NCBI GenBank assembly: GCA_014905825.1
Contig: JACGCN010000006.1
Span: forward strand, 1,736,001-1,800,000
Length of the DNA: 64,000 nucleotides
Source of the DNA: Lyophyllum atratum
Taxonomy: Eukaryota > Basidiomycota > Agaricomycetes > Agaricales > Lyophyllaceae
Direction: 5' to 3'
The stretch's first letter is position 1. Every line of letters begins with the position of its first letter. Both the position numbers and the translations under genes were made by a program. Shown in pieces: positions 50,159 to 62,742 of this stretch. The notes beneath the pieces are model-generated. The model saw nothing but the letters and a program-made list of their open reading frames with translations. It made no database searches and was not told where the DNA came from.

Positions 50159-53100
50159 TCATAACAGATCAACCACTCCACGGTTGGGAGAAATGATGCT
50201 GATGACTTTGCCCTCAAAGCCGAGCAGGTCTCCACCTTTCGTGGCAACAAGATCACTGTTTTCAGTGTTTAGCCCGAGGAGTGCCTCCAGATTGACAGAA
50301 GCTAATGCGAGCGCTTCTGCTTTGGACAATTGCCCATCCGTTTCGAGAGCGGCCTGTCATGTCTGAGAATGAGCAACTCTACTTTTCACCCTGAGGACAC
50401 TTACCCATCCCGCATCGAAACGTAAATTTCTTGCGCTCCATGCGTCTTTAATGCCGAGTCCGACAGTGACATTGTTGGCATGCAGCACAGCAACGGCGTT
50501 GCGCCGTGTGAGAGGAGGACCAGGCAAACTGTGCGGCATGTTAATGCTAATGGCCAATGGAAACACACGAGCAATTACTGACATTCTCCTTGATTCCCAG
50601 GTACCAGGGAAAGGGCGCGATGGCGCCAAGATAACGCCAACGCCAGCTGCGCCGATCTCTTTGGCCAGAAGATGTGCTTCAGAGGCACCAGTGAATGTTA
50701 ATCTGATGGCATTGCCATTTTGCTTCTCAACCTCTTGTTTGAGATGGATGAGAGAAGCCATTACATCAGCACTTTGAACCTGAACGACGAGAGGAAGCTT
50801 TCCCTGCAACATGCGATATTAGCATAGGGTTGCCATAATCTGGAAGAAAACCGAGTCACCTCCGCAACCTCTCCGAAGCGCTGGGCCAGAACGCCCTGTC
50901 CATTTCCAAGGAGTAGGCGTCGAAGAGTGGCAATTTGAGTGCTTATGCTAGCAGAAGAAGAGCCCACAGAGACATGAAGAGCAGCTACATTCTGCACCAC
51001 AGCGCCTTTCGCGAGCTTGTGCGCTGCCCCGGTGGAAAACACGGTGCTTAAGCCAGATAAAAAGCCCCCAGATGCAGGAGCAACGATTCCAGTTGTAACC
51101 CCCGCGCGATAAGCAAGCCTTCGCGGAATTTGTGAGATCAAAATACAGAGATACCGGATACGGAATTCTACTAACAGTGTATCCCTGCCAGCGAAATGTA
51201 TTCCATCGACGGCTTGGATGATGCTTCCTTCTCCACCGACGATGGAAGGGACGTTTCCTGTGAGGGGATCAAAAACGTTTCCATCATTCGTTGAAGCCTC
51301 CTGCTGAATTTCGGTCAATCCTAGAGTGCTTCCAAAAGTGACAAGACCAGGTCTAGTCCAGGGTGAGATTGACGAATCGACTCAAGCGGAGTGCTTACGA
51401 GATTGATCCTCCGTCCAGATCAATACGCCGAGAACTAGATAGTGTCAAGGCCTCAGGGCAGTCTCCAGCACAGGCAACGGTGCCATTTTCGACTACAACT
51501 ATTCCTGCTTTGTCCTTTGCGCTAGCAGAAAAGACTTGGCGAATCGTATGTCCACGCCGGAGATAGATACTGCTGATGTTGGTAAAGATCACGGTTCCCG
51601 AGTCATTTTCCGCTGCTTCTAGGGGAGGCAGACCATCGTATTTGAGAGCATCCTTTGCTTCGTTGTCGAAGTTGGGGGTCTCTGGTACCTGCTGGAACGA
51701 TGCAGGTTTATCGACAGAGAATGGCTGGGCTATCTGGGCAATGCCGTCAATGTAGACTTGCTTTGGCGCAGCTCCCAACACCAACGGGTGGCTGTCCCAG
51801 ACGATTACATCTGATGGGAAGGAAGGTTAGGTAAACCATTTATACCTTGCACGAGTATCTTACCGGCGTCGTAGCCTGCTCTAACTATCAGTATAAGTTC
51901 ATTGACACTAGAGGATGCACATGCCTGCCTTGATATACCCAATTCGATGATCTTGTCCAATGACCGTCGCGGGGGTTGACGTGACAGCGGCCAAAGCAAG
52001 GTTATGCGGTAAGCCGTAATAATGAGCCTGCTGTGTTTCATAAACAAGATGGCGCGAGTTCAAGACGGGATGATCACTCTACATACAGTGGTGTAAGTTT
52101 TTATTGATCTACAGCTAAATACATACGGACCTTCATGATAACTTGGAGTCCATTGTCGGCAAGAATACGAGGCGCGAACTCGGAGCCACGATATGCCTCA
52201 CGCTTGTATCTCGCAGTGGTCGCGAAAAGAGCGACTGCAGGGGTAAGGCCTGAAATTTAAGAGTCACGTCACGGGTATGCCGTTGTCAAGGAACCGGCGC
52301 GACAGACCATAAGCTTTCTTAACCAGATCGGGTACGAGGTAAGTCTCGTGCGCGTGATGGAATGCAGCGATGGGGAATTTAAATTCATTGCTTAACTTTA
52401 AACAAATCAGTTCAATGATTTGATGGGACAGAAGTGTTACACCTACCCTGACGATGCCATCGAGGTCAGTTGCTTCATAGCAATGATTATGGACCTGAGT
52501 TTTGGTAAGATGAGAGCTCCAGAATGCACAAACATCGTATCAACCTTCACACGTCCCCTGAGCACGTCAACAAGGGCCTCCCATTGGAGATCTTCTGGAT
52601 ATTCACCCAGACCGTCCCATTGGTTTGCTAATGCTTTCGCACAGTATCTATCCTGGCTTTCTTTGATCTTGCGAGCTGTATCATATCTAGCTGTTCATTG
52701 GCACAGCTTCTACGCGGAGGTGGAGTAATAATAACACACCCTTGCCTGAAGGCCCAAATCGTGTCCATCCGAGTGCCGGAATATACTCTGCCTGCCACGA
52801 CGTCAATAAGTTACTAAAAATCATTTGGGAAGTGCGTACTAGGGTTCTCTCCTAAGATGTCGCTCGATCATAAGTATCTATCAGCCACTCTGCTTTCGAC
52901 GTACCACACGCGTGTCTTTAAATAGAAGTCAGCTATGTGGCCGCTGGATAATTTTCGAGACTTACTTCATTTGTCTCCATCGCGGTCGCGACAGATGTTC
53001 CGTATCGCTGTTATTCAGTGAGAAGGGTGGCTCAAGGAGCATAGACGAGCTAGAACGCTCCGCAGTCGGACGCAATTTGATGACGAATGCTTGGCCACCT

Positions 53101-53855
53101 GATAGAGAGAGATTGGATAACCGATATAACGCAAACTTCAAAGAATGTGGCTAACCAATAGCATCAGCCGACCCTGGCAGAACAACAGAAGTTGTGACGC
53201 CTCCCGAGACGGATAAGCGATAAGCCTCGTCGTGTGTATTGAGGCCGTCAATACTACGGAGCCATGGAAGCACAAGTCCTTTCAGGGAGTTTGTATCGTC
53301 TGAGCCTTTGAGCGCTGGCGCACTATCTACGCCCAGATGGGAGTGCATATCGACAATGCTACGCAAAAGGTCAGAATGTTCGTGAGTGCAAGCGAGGGCT
53401 GCTCACCCAGGCGAGACCCATGCACCTGCTGCGTCCACGACGACCAGGTCGGCATACGCGTCAAGTGTGCTCTGGTCAACATTCCCAACAGCCTGTATAA
53501 TTCCCTTGTCTAGGAGAAGATCACCCACAACAACCTCATAGCCCGAGACGCGTCCAGTCCAGATTGTCGCGTTGCGGATGAGCGTGGGGGGCGTTCCCTC
53601 CTGGAACCGATCCGACTGAGTCCTGAGGTGAAAATCTGCCGGTGGTCCTGGTTGAGCGTCCAGGAGGCTACACTTCTGTAAAATTTGAGCAGAATTGATG
53701 GGCAAGTTGGCAGATTTAGTGTCCTGCCACTTGAAGTTCGCGTTGAGGACGCCAAGGGCGAACACGGTGGCAACGAGGGCAAACAGCCGGGAGCGGAGCA
53801 GCGGGTGAGCTGGTCTAGGGGGCGCATTAGAACGATGGGATGGAAGCTTGTCCAT
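50159..53855 (-). CDS. Membrane-anchored amidohydrolase, copy 1
   Basis: Metal-dependent hydrolase of the amidohydrolase superfamily, often labelled carbohydrate-esterase-9-like in fungi; substrate unknown. Start at MDKLPSHRSN; in-frame Met codons also lie at 53867 and 53918. A single helix (LLRSRLFALVATVFALGVL) anchors or secretes it. The first half has the metal site: SPGIVDMHSHLG (HxH), HNHCYEATDLDGIVR (His), FHHAHETYLVPD-like His segment near 52340, and VIVWDSHPLVLGAAPKQV (Asp). The second half repeats the fold (DLDGGSISPGLVTFGSTLGL) but lacks HxH. End: LSPAEALALASVN-type helix, then NRGVVDLL. Many introns. Paralogous to the gene at 58863-62574 over the whole length; head-to-head with ERCC1. 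Confidence 0.85.
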
Positions 53856-54001
53856 GGTAGTTCCCATGAAAAGACGTGTGGCAGCAAAACTTGTCCACCG
53901 TGACCATGAAATCAACATGAAATTTCAAATGGGAACAAATTGTGCAATGATCGGTTCAGAGGCGGCCCGTTGATCCGGGTTGGTTCCATGCTCTCACTAT
54001 C
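53856..54001. promoter_or_regulatory. Short divergent promoter amidohydrolase 1 / ERCC1
   Basis: Only about 146 nt between the chosen start codons (83 nt if the upstream Met of the amidohydrolase is used), so the two genes must share control sequence. No specific site recognised. Confidence 0.4.
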
Positions 54002-55254
54002 ATGTCAGGCTCCGCGACGACTACTGCTCCCATCCCCCCAGTCATCCTCGGCACTGGAAACAACATCCTAATCAATCCCCTCCAGGTGCGCCCATTCATC
54101 TCCCTCAGTGGCAAGATCTGACTTATGTCCAGCGAGGAAATCTCATCTTGGACTGCATTCGAAATGTCGGCAAAGAATTCGGGGACATTATTGCAGACTA
54201 TCAAGTCGGCAGGACCACTGGCGTGTTGTTCTTGAGGTCAGCCAATCGAGTCTCTAGACCGTAGCTCCAGCTCACATCTCATAGCCTGAAGTACCATCGA
54301 CTTCATCCCGAATACATTCATATTCGTATTGAGAAGCTCGGCCACTCATATACCCTTAGAGTTCTGCTTATCCTATGCGACATTGTGCGTCTTTTCTCCT
54401 CTCAGAGATAAGGGAATTGTTCAAACTGGTGCCATAGACAGAACATCGCGATCCAATCCGCGAACTTACAAAGGTATACTTCGCGCGCTGCGTGCCATCG
54501 TTCTACGCTTTGAACAGTGGCTAAACAACTTACAGGTCTGCTTGATCAATAACATTACAGTGCTGGTCGCATTTTCGTCGGTCCCTCTATCCTCCTATCT
54601 AACGCTGCCCTTAAAGTAGACCCTACAGGTTTGAAGAAGCGGCGCATTACCTCTCAACTCTGAAGCAGTTCGAACACAAACCACCCGACATGATCAAAGA
54701 GCGCGTCGATAAGGACTATCACGCTATCCTGAGAACGGCTTTGACTAGTATTAGCAAGGTCAACAAGACCGATGTGGAGACGCTTCGCACGTCTTTCGGG
54801 GTATGTACGTTCCGTAATTCCTCGACAACACCGGTGATGGGCCACTCATTTTTCGTTGAATCAAGAGTTTTGCCAACATCGCCAAAGCGACGCCCGAACA
54901 GCTCCGTAACCTCCCAGGCTTCGGTCAAGTCAAAGTCAAGAACATCAAAAACACCTTTGAGAAGCCCTTGCGGAACAAGGCGACACGAACACTTCCCGCT
55001 GTGATGGCTGCATCGCAACCCGCTGCAAGCAGCTCCGACGTTGCCGAAGAACCTGCCGATGCACCAGCTGCAGCTTTGGCAAGACCCTCAACCAAAGGGA
55101 AAGAAAAAGAAACTACGGCAATCCGACCTCCACGGGAACCAAGCCTGTGTGGGATATCGAATTGGATCTCAACGTCGACAGTCCCTCCGCCGAAACAGGC
55201 CCCCTTCCCGAATACCCGCCACGTCCATTCGACATTGACTTGGATCTCACTTGA
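54002..55254 (+). CDS. RAD10: DNA excision repair protein ERCC1/Rad10
   Basis: Non-catalytic partner of the XPF/Rad1 endonuclease in nucleotide excision repair and single-strand annealing. Start [20 protein letters not shown]; exon 1 is 54002-54085. The central nuclease-like domain reads [56 protein letters not shown] and [14 protein letters not shown]. The C-terminal tandem helix-hairpin-helix is [20 protein letters not shown] then [16 protein letters not shown]. The tail after PPREPS continues in a different frame as [18 protein letters not shown] up to [10 protein letters not shown], giving two DI[ED]LDL motifs; the one-base break lies near 55146. End is given for that frame; the unshifted frame would end at 55264. 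Confidence 0.9.
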
Positions 55255-55475
55255 ACCCTGGTAACGTCGTTCCTCGGACGAATTGATAGATACAAGACCA
55301 ATAGCATTTATCCAACTGTATTTATGTGAAAGTTATAGGATCTAGTAAAGTAAGTCAAGTGACAACTACGAGCAAAGCTAGTGTAAAATTCATAGAGCAG
55401 TGCACGGGGGATAAAAAATGTTAAAAGCCGACATTGACGACGATTTCGAAGCAAGAAGCCGTTCAAAGCATCGGA

Positions 55476-58400
55476 TTACGAGGCTGAGCGGTTTGGTTTC
55501 TTAGTAAAGTATGTGTGTAGGGTCCGAGCGCTTTGCAGAGCTGCCTGACGTTGATAATGTATGCGTAGTGATAGTTCTTTGAGAGCGGCCTTGGTGCGTG
55601 AACGATCCAAATGCGTCGCGCGGAGATCAGCTGGAAAGAGTAAGGCGTATATGAGAAATCAGGTACACGCAAGTGCAGATACTTGACTCACAGATCCCTG
55701 AGTGCAAACTCTCAATAGCCAGTCGAATCAACCCAAGGGGAGGTTCTGGTGTTTCGTCAAAAGCGGCCCCGCCCTGGGACGTGGAGGCTCGCGGACGTGG
55801 CGCGGTGCGTTCCTCCATGACATAGCCTGGGATATTTGTGAGGGCCAAACTGAGTATTTGTACATAGAACGCCATGTCGACAAAGTCAGTCTTCTCGTGC
55901 TGCTCAAATCTTCCACGTTCTAAGGCGGTATCGTCCGAGCGTTTCCGCGTAAGCTCTGCCGCCAAGACAAGGAGAGGGGGCAGGTCGGAGTAGCGTTGCT
56001 GGGATGGTCAAGAGTTGGTTGGCCATCAGAGCAAAGTTGATGTAAGTAACACTCACAGGATTTGTAGCTTGCTTGTTTGTGATGATGCCATGGGCTACCC
56101 ACCTGGCTATACGCCTTGTGCGACCAGAGCCTGACCCAAGGAGAGCCGTGATGTATGCTTGATTGACAGGTTCTACCGTGGACACATACTTGAGCACTCT
56201 CGTGCAGACCGCAGATTCCTGCAGGTATAATTCAAGATGCCGTCTACCAATGTAAGGCGAATAACCCACGATAGAAGCGGATATATCACACCCGGAGGCG
56301 ATTGATCGACAAACCTCATCGATGGCAAGCATGATTTCGGCTTGAAGTTCTGCGGAGCTCGAAGGTTCGTTGGCTATGAGGATCATCGACATAAGAATGT
56401 CAGGGACTTCCTCATTGGATAGTCCACGAGATCTAGTCAATGAGAACAAGGTTAGGCCTATTGTATCCTTATTACTTGTTAATTGAACTCACCGAGCTGA
56501 CGCAGTTACAAGCATGACTAAGCGATAGAGCACTGAATCTCGCTTTCCTTCGGGAATAGGGACAACTTTCACCTCTGGTATCGACCAACCCATCATGCGC
56601 AACACAGCGGGCAGGGCACCAAGGCGTGCAAGCGTCCGCAAGATACAGGCAAACGAAATTCCTGGCAATGGAAGTATAGAAGTGTTCCATATGTGGGTAA
56701 CGGTTTGAACAGCCGATTTGCACAAGACAGTTTCTTCTGGGGACAGTGCTAAAAGCCTGTCAGTAACTGGGGAAAGTCACAGCATGGCTTCACGGACCTA
56801 ACTCGCAGAGGTACGGTATGATGGCTGGGTTTTCAGCCAAGTTGATGAAGGAGAAGATAGCACCTGAGCCGATCAGCAGGGCGGCTTGTACAGTGTCTGA
56901 GAGCGAGCATTTTTAGACCGCATCGGAGGTTCCCAACAAAAGAGCGTACCATTGCGCTCGATAGCACTTTGCAACAAGGAGAGAGACGGGCGAGGACTTT
57001 GAATAGTAAGTGAGGGCAAGGCCACTTCGTCCACTTCCATCAAATCGTCCCTCTCTCCGTCCACCTGCCAGAAAGGTAGCCCGGCAACCTTCACGATCTC
57101 TTTCTCCTGATAGTCTTATCGGTATGCAACATGTTGACAATCGCCTTCCCATTTTTCTCGCCCAATAGTCTCGCTCGATCTTCATCGTCCAGCTCGTCCT
57201 CACTTACACTAGCCTCGTAGGCAACAGGACTGGAAGACTTCGAAAAGATCCGTTTCCGCTCGAGAACAGCTTTCCGAGCCGCAGCCTCGCTCGTGAAGTC
57301 GTCGTCGTCGACATCTACCATGATGGCGTCTCTGTTGGCAAGGGCCGCCTCTGCCTGGCGAAGTGCCTCGGAGCCTTTGCCACGCTGATCATCCCGCTTT
57401 TTCTCTTTTAAAAGGTCGTCAAGTGGATTATAAGTTTTCATTTTGGCTTTCTTCTTTGTTGCAAGGGCTGGTAAACGGGTCGACGCGACGCGTGTACGCG
57501 TTGAAGTGGAAGCGAGCTGTTCCTTTGGTGCGGAGGGTGACAGAAGGTGTTCTTGGTTGCGAAGGCTGTAGCGTCCCGATGGTCGACTTGTACCCAATGA
57601 CTGTTTGACTGACACGTTACTGGGTATACCATACAAATGAGCGATATGTCAGGGACAAAAGAACAAACGCACCTCTTCCCTCTGCCAATTGTTGGTGAAT
57701 CGGGAAGGATTTCCTCGTCACTGTCACTCAGTTCGTCCTTGAACTCGCGTACCGGAGTCTCTGGTCGGTTTGATAGAGTGTCGGCGTAAGCCCTGGCTTT
57801 GATGTCTGCAATTATTTGGGCTGCCTTAGTGGTCGGATCTAAGACCATAGGCGACTCTGGAAGTGGTGAGAGGGATGACAGCCTATCCGGCGGTGGGGGA
57901 GTGCTTTCAAGAGTAGATGCGGGAACGTCTTTCCAGTCGTTAAATACGTCATTCAGTGCGGGAAGTGAGACAGCGCTGTGCCGCCATTCATCCACACTCC
58001 GCTTAACCAGCCCTGGGTCCCGATGGGGCGAGTGAGTGGGTACCATCTCGAACTCGTCTGATTGGCTAGTAGGCACCAGTTCGCTGCAAGGCTCTGGCGA
58101 CGAAAGACGCTGCTTCTTCTTCGGATTTGTTCTTATCTGGGGAGAGGTGTGTCTCAGGTTTTCTGTGGCCCTCAACGGCGTGGAGGCGGAAATAGGGGCA
58201 TCGACAACGGACGCTGGACGTACGGGAGATCGCAAGATGTACACTGCAGGCGCAGGTTTCTCCACATCCGAGTCGCTGTCGAACACGCTTTTGCGCTGTC
58301 TGCCTGGGGAGCGTGGGCCATCTCGCGAGCCGATGGAGCCAGCCCCGGGGGAATTGGCACGCTTTGCGAAAGGTACGGCGGGTGGCATTAAATATTGGCT

Positions 58401-58724
58401 CTTTGCAGACCTGCTTGGGGACGCGATCTGAACGGCGTCTAAGTACATGCGGGCGTGTGGTGTTGCGGGAGATGAGGCGTCTGAGATAGTGATTGTTGAC
58501 TTTGTTGCGCTGGGAATGGAAATGTGCGAGACAGAGGAATGAGACGCGTTTTTCTCGAGAGGGGAGGCGAGAGCTTTTAAAGCCTGCGCGTTCCCGCTTT
58601 GGCTAGAGAGCGACTGGGCCAGCTTTGGCGCGGAAGTTGTGGGCGCCATCACCGGTTTTCGCGTGAAAAAATCGCTGATGGGCCTGCTCGCCGCGAGAGG
58701 CGCCTTCTTCGATGTTTTTGCCAT
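55476..58724 (-). CDS. Large nuclear protein with PIP-box-like motif, possibly SLF2/Nse6-like
   Basis: About 1000 residues; family not firmly recognised. The N-terminus MAKTSKKAPLAASRPISDFF carries ISDFFTRK, close to PCNA-binding boxes (hydrophobic-x-x-Phe-Phe) but without the leading Gln. About 450 disordered Ser/Pro-rich residues follow, then YNPLDDLLKEKKRDDQRGKG and DEDRARLLGEKNGKAIVNML, which remind me of the FAM178/CANIN region of SMC5/6-loading factors; this is tentative. The C-terminal 450 residues are helical and HEAT-like (LLIGSGAIFSFINLAENPAI, FACILRTLARLGALPAVLRM, RIARWVAHGIITNKQ), ending QSARTLHTYFTKKPNRSAS. A one-base frame change at about 57105-57113 separates the two halves; a 32-nt intron (57144-57113) would also restore frame but is unusually short. 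Convergent with ERCC1. Confidence 0.65.
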
Positions 58725-58862
58725 CGCTGCAGTCGACAAGACGCGTCGAAAGCAAACCCTGTCCCATTTCCACTAGATAATTGGCGGACTTTGAATTTCG
58801 TATGTAAGTGGCAACGGGGTCAACATTTGCTCTATTATGCAACAATATAAATAATATACACC

Positions 58863-61800
58863 CTACTCCAGGACCTGCAGGGTCCCCCGACGGGGCGAAA
58901 GCACTGCGACGACCTTGGAATGCACATCTAGCAGCTCTCCGCCCCTCGTCACAACCAAGTCTGCATGCTCCGCAGGAACCTTGACCCCAAGCAGCTTCTG
59001 CACATTCACCGAACCTATGGCCAGCGCTTCCGACATGGAAATCCTGCCACCAGCTTCGAGCGCAGCCTATCGTTGCAACAACGGTCAGCTTCGGAACCCA
59101 TCCCAGCACCGATTTACGCACCCAAGCCACATCGAAAGGCAGGTTACGTGCCGACCAGATCTCCTCACAACCAATGCCGACGGTAACACCGTGCGAGGTG
59201 AGTTTCACTAAAGCACTGTCTCTTGAGAGGGGTGGCCCAGGGAGTCTGGAAATACATTATTGGTCGCCTTTGCTCTGCGAAGGTTTCGGTCGACTTACAT
59301 TCGACGGTCCTCCCATACGTATGGAAATGGTCGGGACGGGTTGAGGATAACTCCAACACCAGCCTCAGCTAGCTCCTTGGCGAGAATATGGGCTTCTGCG
59401 CCCCCTGTGATAGTCATCTTCATAGTCATTCTTGTTTCGACCTCGACTTCCTTCTTCAAGATAATTAAAGTCGCGATGATATCTGCGCTGTGCGCTTCGA
59501 CCACAAGCGGGAACTCTCCCTGTCTATCCATCAGAGAGATCTTTGCGGTCACAGGTGTAGAGATGAACCGACCTCTATGACTTTCTTGAACCAATTTCCG
59601 GATTCGCCATCGTGAGAGCCGAGAAGCAGCCGCCGCAATACTGCTATTTGTGTGCTCACACTGGGTTTCGAGAAGTGCCTTACGGAGACATGCATGCCCG
59701 TGACTTCCTGGATAATCGCCCCATCTTCAAGCTTGTGCGCGGCGCCGGTGGAAAAGGATACCCCAAGTCCTGAATAGAAATTCTTGTGCGTCGGGGCTGT
59801 GATGCCGGATGTCACCTGCGCGAGTGTCCGTCAGCAACGCAAACAATCGAACGGAAAATACGACTTACTCCAAAGCGATAGGCCAGACTTGTAGGGGGAT
59901 AATTTAGTCGAAAGTAAAACTTCACCAAGGAAAGACATACTATGCATCCCTGCTCCCAAACAACAGCCCGTCAACAGCGCGCACAACAGCAGTATCACCT
60001 CCTAAAATCTTCGGGACACCCTTAACAAGTGGGTCAAACACATCACCATCATTTGTCGAGTCCTCCTGTTCAATATGATGGAGTCCAAGGGGAGAACCAA
60101 AGGAAACAAGACCGGGTGCTATTGAGCCGCCCTCGAGGTCAATATGTGTGGCACCAGATATGTCGATAGTAGTCAGACAATCGACATACATGCCCGAGCA
60201 TACCAACGTCCCATTGTGGGTGACAACGACGCCCAATTCAGGCATACCGCTGGCTGTGAATAGGACCTCAACCGCATCCGTCGTCCGCTTGTACACAGGT
60301 TGCAACATTGGTGAAGACAGTTATCCCAGCGGTCGATTTCTCGGGGGCGATAGGGGGAGACCCTCGTATTTGACAGCTTCAGCTGCTTCCTTGTCAAAGT
60401 TGGGCACCTTGGGTGTGTCTTGGAAGGTTTGTGGCTTTTGAACGACATGCGCGGATTTTAGCTGCGGGATACCATCAATGAACACTTGAGAAGGTGTTGC
60501 ACCAAGTGCGAGGGGGTGGCTGTCCCATATGACGAGATCTAGGCAGCTGTGACTACCTGCGCTCATTGTCTTGAGCTTTTACACTCACCAGCATCCCATC
60601 CTATATGGCCACATTCAGTGTAAAGACCCAATGTTATGTGAAGTTGCCCAACTTGCCTTCCTTTATATAGCCAATACGATGACCCATGCCCATGACTTCT
60701 GCCGAGTTGCTTGTAACCGAAGCAATAGCGAGATTCTCCGGGAAGCCATAATAATAGGCTTGCTGGGCCTCGTACAGCAGGTTGCGCGAATTGGTCACTG
60801 GGTGGTCACTCTGATCAGTGGTTGGGATTGCGTGGCGCTGGGAAAATTGATTGGGCGAACCTTGAGGAGGACCTTGAGTCCATGACGCGCAAGGATTCGC
60901 GGCGCGAACTCGGAAGACCTGTATGCCTCACGCTTATATCTGGATGTCCGAACTCAGACACGAAGACATGAATAGTGCAAAGCATATACCTGCTGTTTGT
61001 CGCAAAAAGAGCTATCGCAGGGGTACCGCCTGATAGATGGGCAAGGCTATAGTCGTACACATTTACCCAAAGCAATGTCTGCAAAGCGTACCGTATGTCT
61101 TTTTTAGAAGATCTGGGACGAGGTAGGCCTCGCTCGCATGATGGAAAGCTGCAATGGGGAATTTGAATTCGTTGCTTAGCTAGTAGGATCATATGGTCAG
61201 CAATGAAGAGGGCCAACGACCATTGGCAACCTATAAACTCACTCGAACCATGGCGTCAAGATCAACGGCCTCGTAGCAATGAACGTTGACCTTTTACATA
61301 GTTAGACCACTAAAGAAACAAGAAGCGCGTGGATATCACCTTCACTCTGCCTCGGACGACATCAACCAAAGCTTCCCACTGAAGATCTTCCGGAAACTCC
61401 CCTAGATTCTTCCATTTTCCGGTTAAAGCAAGAGAGCAGTATTCGTCCTGCTTTTCTTTCATATCAAAAGCCTTCTTGTACCTAGCAGAAATTTGTAAGT
61501 TTTGCATGCAAAGCTGTAAGGAGGACTCACGCCTGACGGAATGCCCAGTTCGTGTCCATACGCGTATCATGATATTCACTACCTAGCATATGAAAAAACT
61601 CCTTAGTCCCAGGAAAGGTTACAGGAGGAAACACTTCGTACTAGGATTTTCTCCTAAAGTTGTTCAAGTCTTGGCTGAGTGAAAGGTATTGTGAGGCTTT
61701 ATTCGACTCACCACATGCGTGCCTGGATGAGAAGGTAAGTCATACGCGATAAGGATGTATATGGTAAGAATCTTACTTCATATGGCGCCATCTGGGAGGC

Positions 61801-62574
61801 AAGTTCGGGTTAGGAAGCGTGTTATTGATGTTGTATGGTGGTTCAAGCAACATAGATGTCGGTGTTCGCTCCGCGGTCGAGCGAAGTTTGATAACAAAAG
61901 CCTGACCACCTGTGCAATAAAATAAGGAAGAGTACGTGAACTGACAGAATTTAGACAGTACCGATAGCATTGGCAGAGCCTGGCAGGATGAGTGAAGTGG
62001 TGACCCCGCCGGATATTGAGAGTGGGTAAGAAGCATCGTGAGTATTCAGCCCGTCCAGACTTCGAAGCCATGGTTGGATAGTTCCTTTCTCGGAGTTATC
62101 GTCTTCAGCACCATCCAACGCAGGTGAAGGCGCATCTCCTAAATGGGAGTGAATATCGACAATGCCAGGGGTTACCCAGCCGTCTTTCGCATCCACGACG
62201 ACAAGGTCACTTCCGTATGCTTCCAGGACTCCTCGATGGAGATGACCAACGCTCTTTATGAGGCCCTTGTCGAGCAGAATGTCACCGCGGATTACTTCGG
62301 TTCCATTCTTAAGCCCGGTCCATATCCTCGCCCGTTTGACCAGCACCGGCTTGGTGCCGTGAGCAAAACGGTCGGATTGGGAGCGTCTGTGGAATTCCCG
62401 AGGCGGTCCTGCTTCGGCCTTGAGGGACTGGCAACGTGAAATTGTGGCAGCCTCATGCCATGGAATGGGATTTCTTTGCAACTCAACGGCGTGTATCTCG
62501 CTGCGGATGAGACGAGAGAAGAGGTAAATGAAAGAAAGGATACTGAATGCACCAATAATCTTCAATTGGTGCAT
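58863..62574 (-). CDS. Membrane-anchored amidohydrolase, copy 2
   Basis: Second copy of the same amidohydrolase family. Start chosen at MHQLKIIGAFSILSFIYLFS, where a signal-anchor helix begins; an upstream Met is in frame. The metal site is intact: TPGIVDIHSHLG (HxH), VHCYEAVDLDAMVR, FHHASEAYLVPDLL and a LVIWDSHPLALGATPSQV-type Asp segment. The second half again has a degenerate barrel start (DLEGGSIAPGLVSFGSPLGL). The end is LSPRRGTLQVLE. Exon order and landmark spacing follow copy 1 from start to end, but the sequences have drifted considerably, so the duplication is not recent. Head-to-head with SSL1 (168 nt). Confidence 0.85.
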
Positions 62575-62742
62575 TTGTCGAGGAAGGGCGCGGATTAGGG
62601 TTAGGGTGGCTTGTCCATGGAGGAGACAAGGCTTAGGTTGGACTTCAACACCTGACACTATTGACAGCCTCAATGAAACGTTTCGACGAGCCGTATTTAA
62701 TTAGGAACACGTGATCACGATCGCCATTTGACCGCGACCACC
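62575..62742. promoter_or_regulatory. Short divergent promoter amidohydrolase 2 / SSL1
   Basis: 168 nt between the two start codons; shared control region by position. No specific site recognised. Confidence 0.4.
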
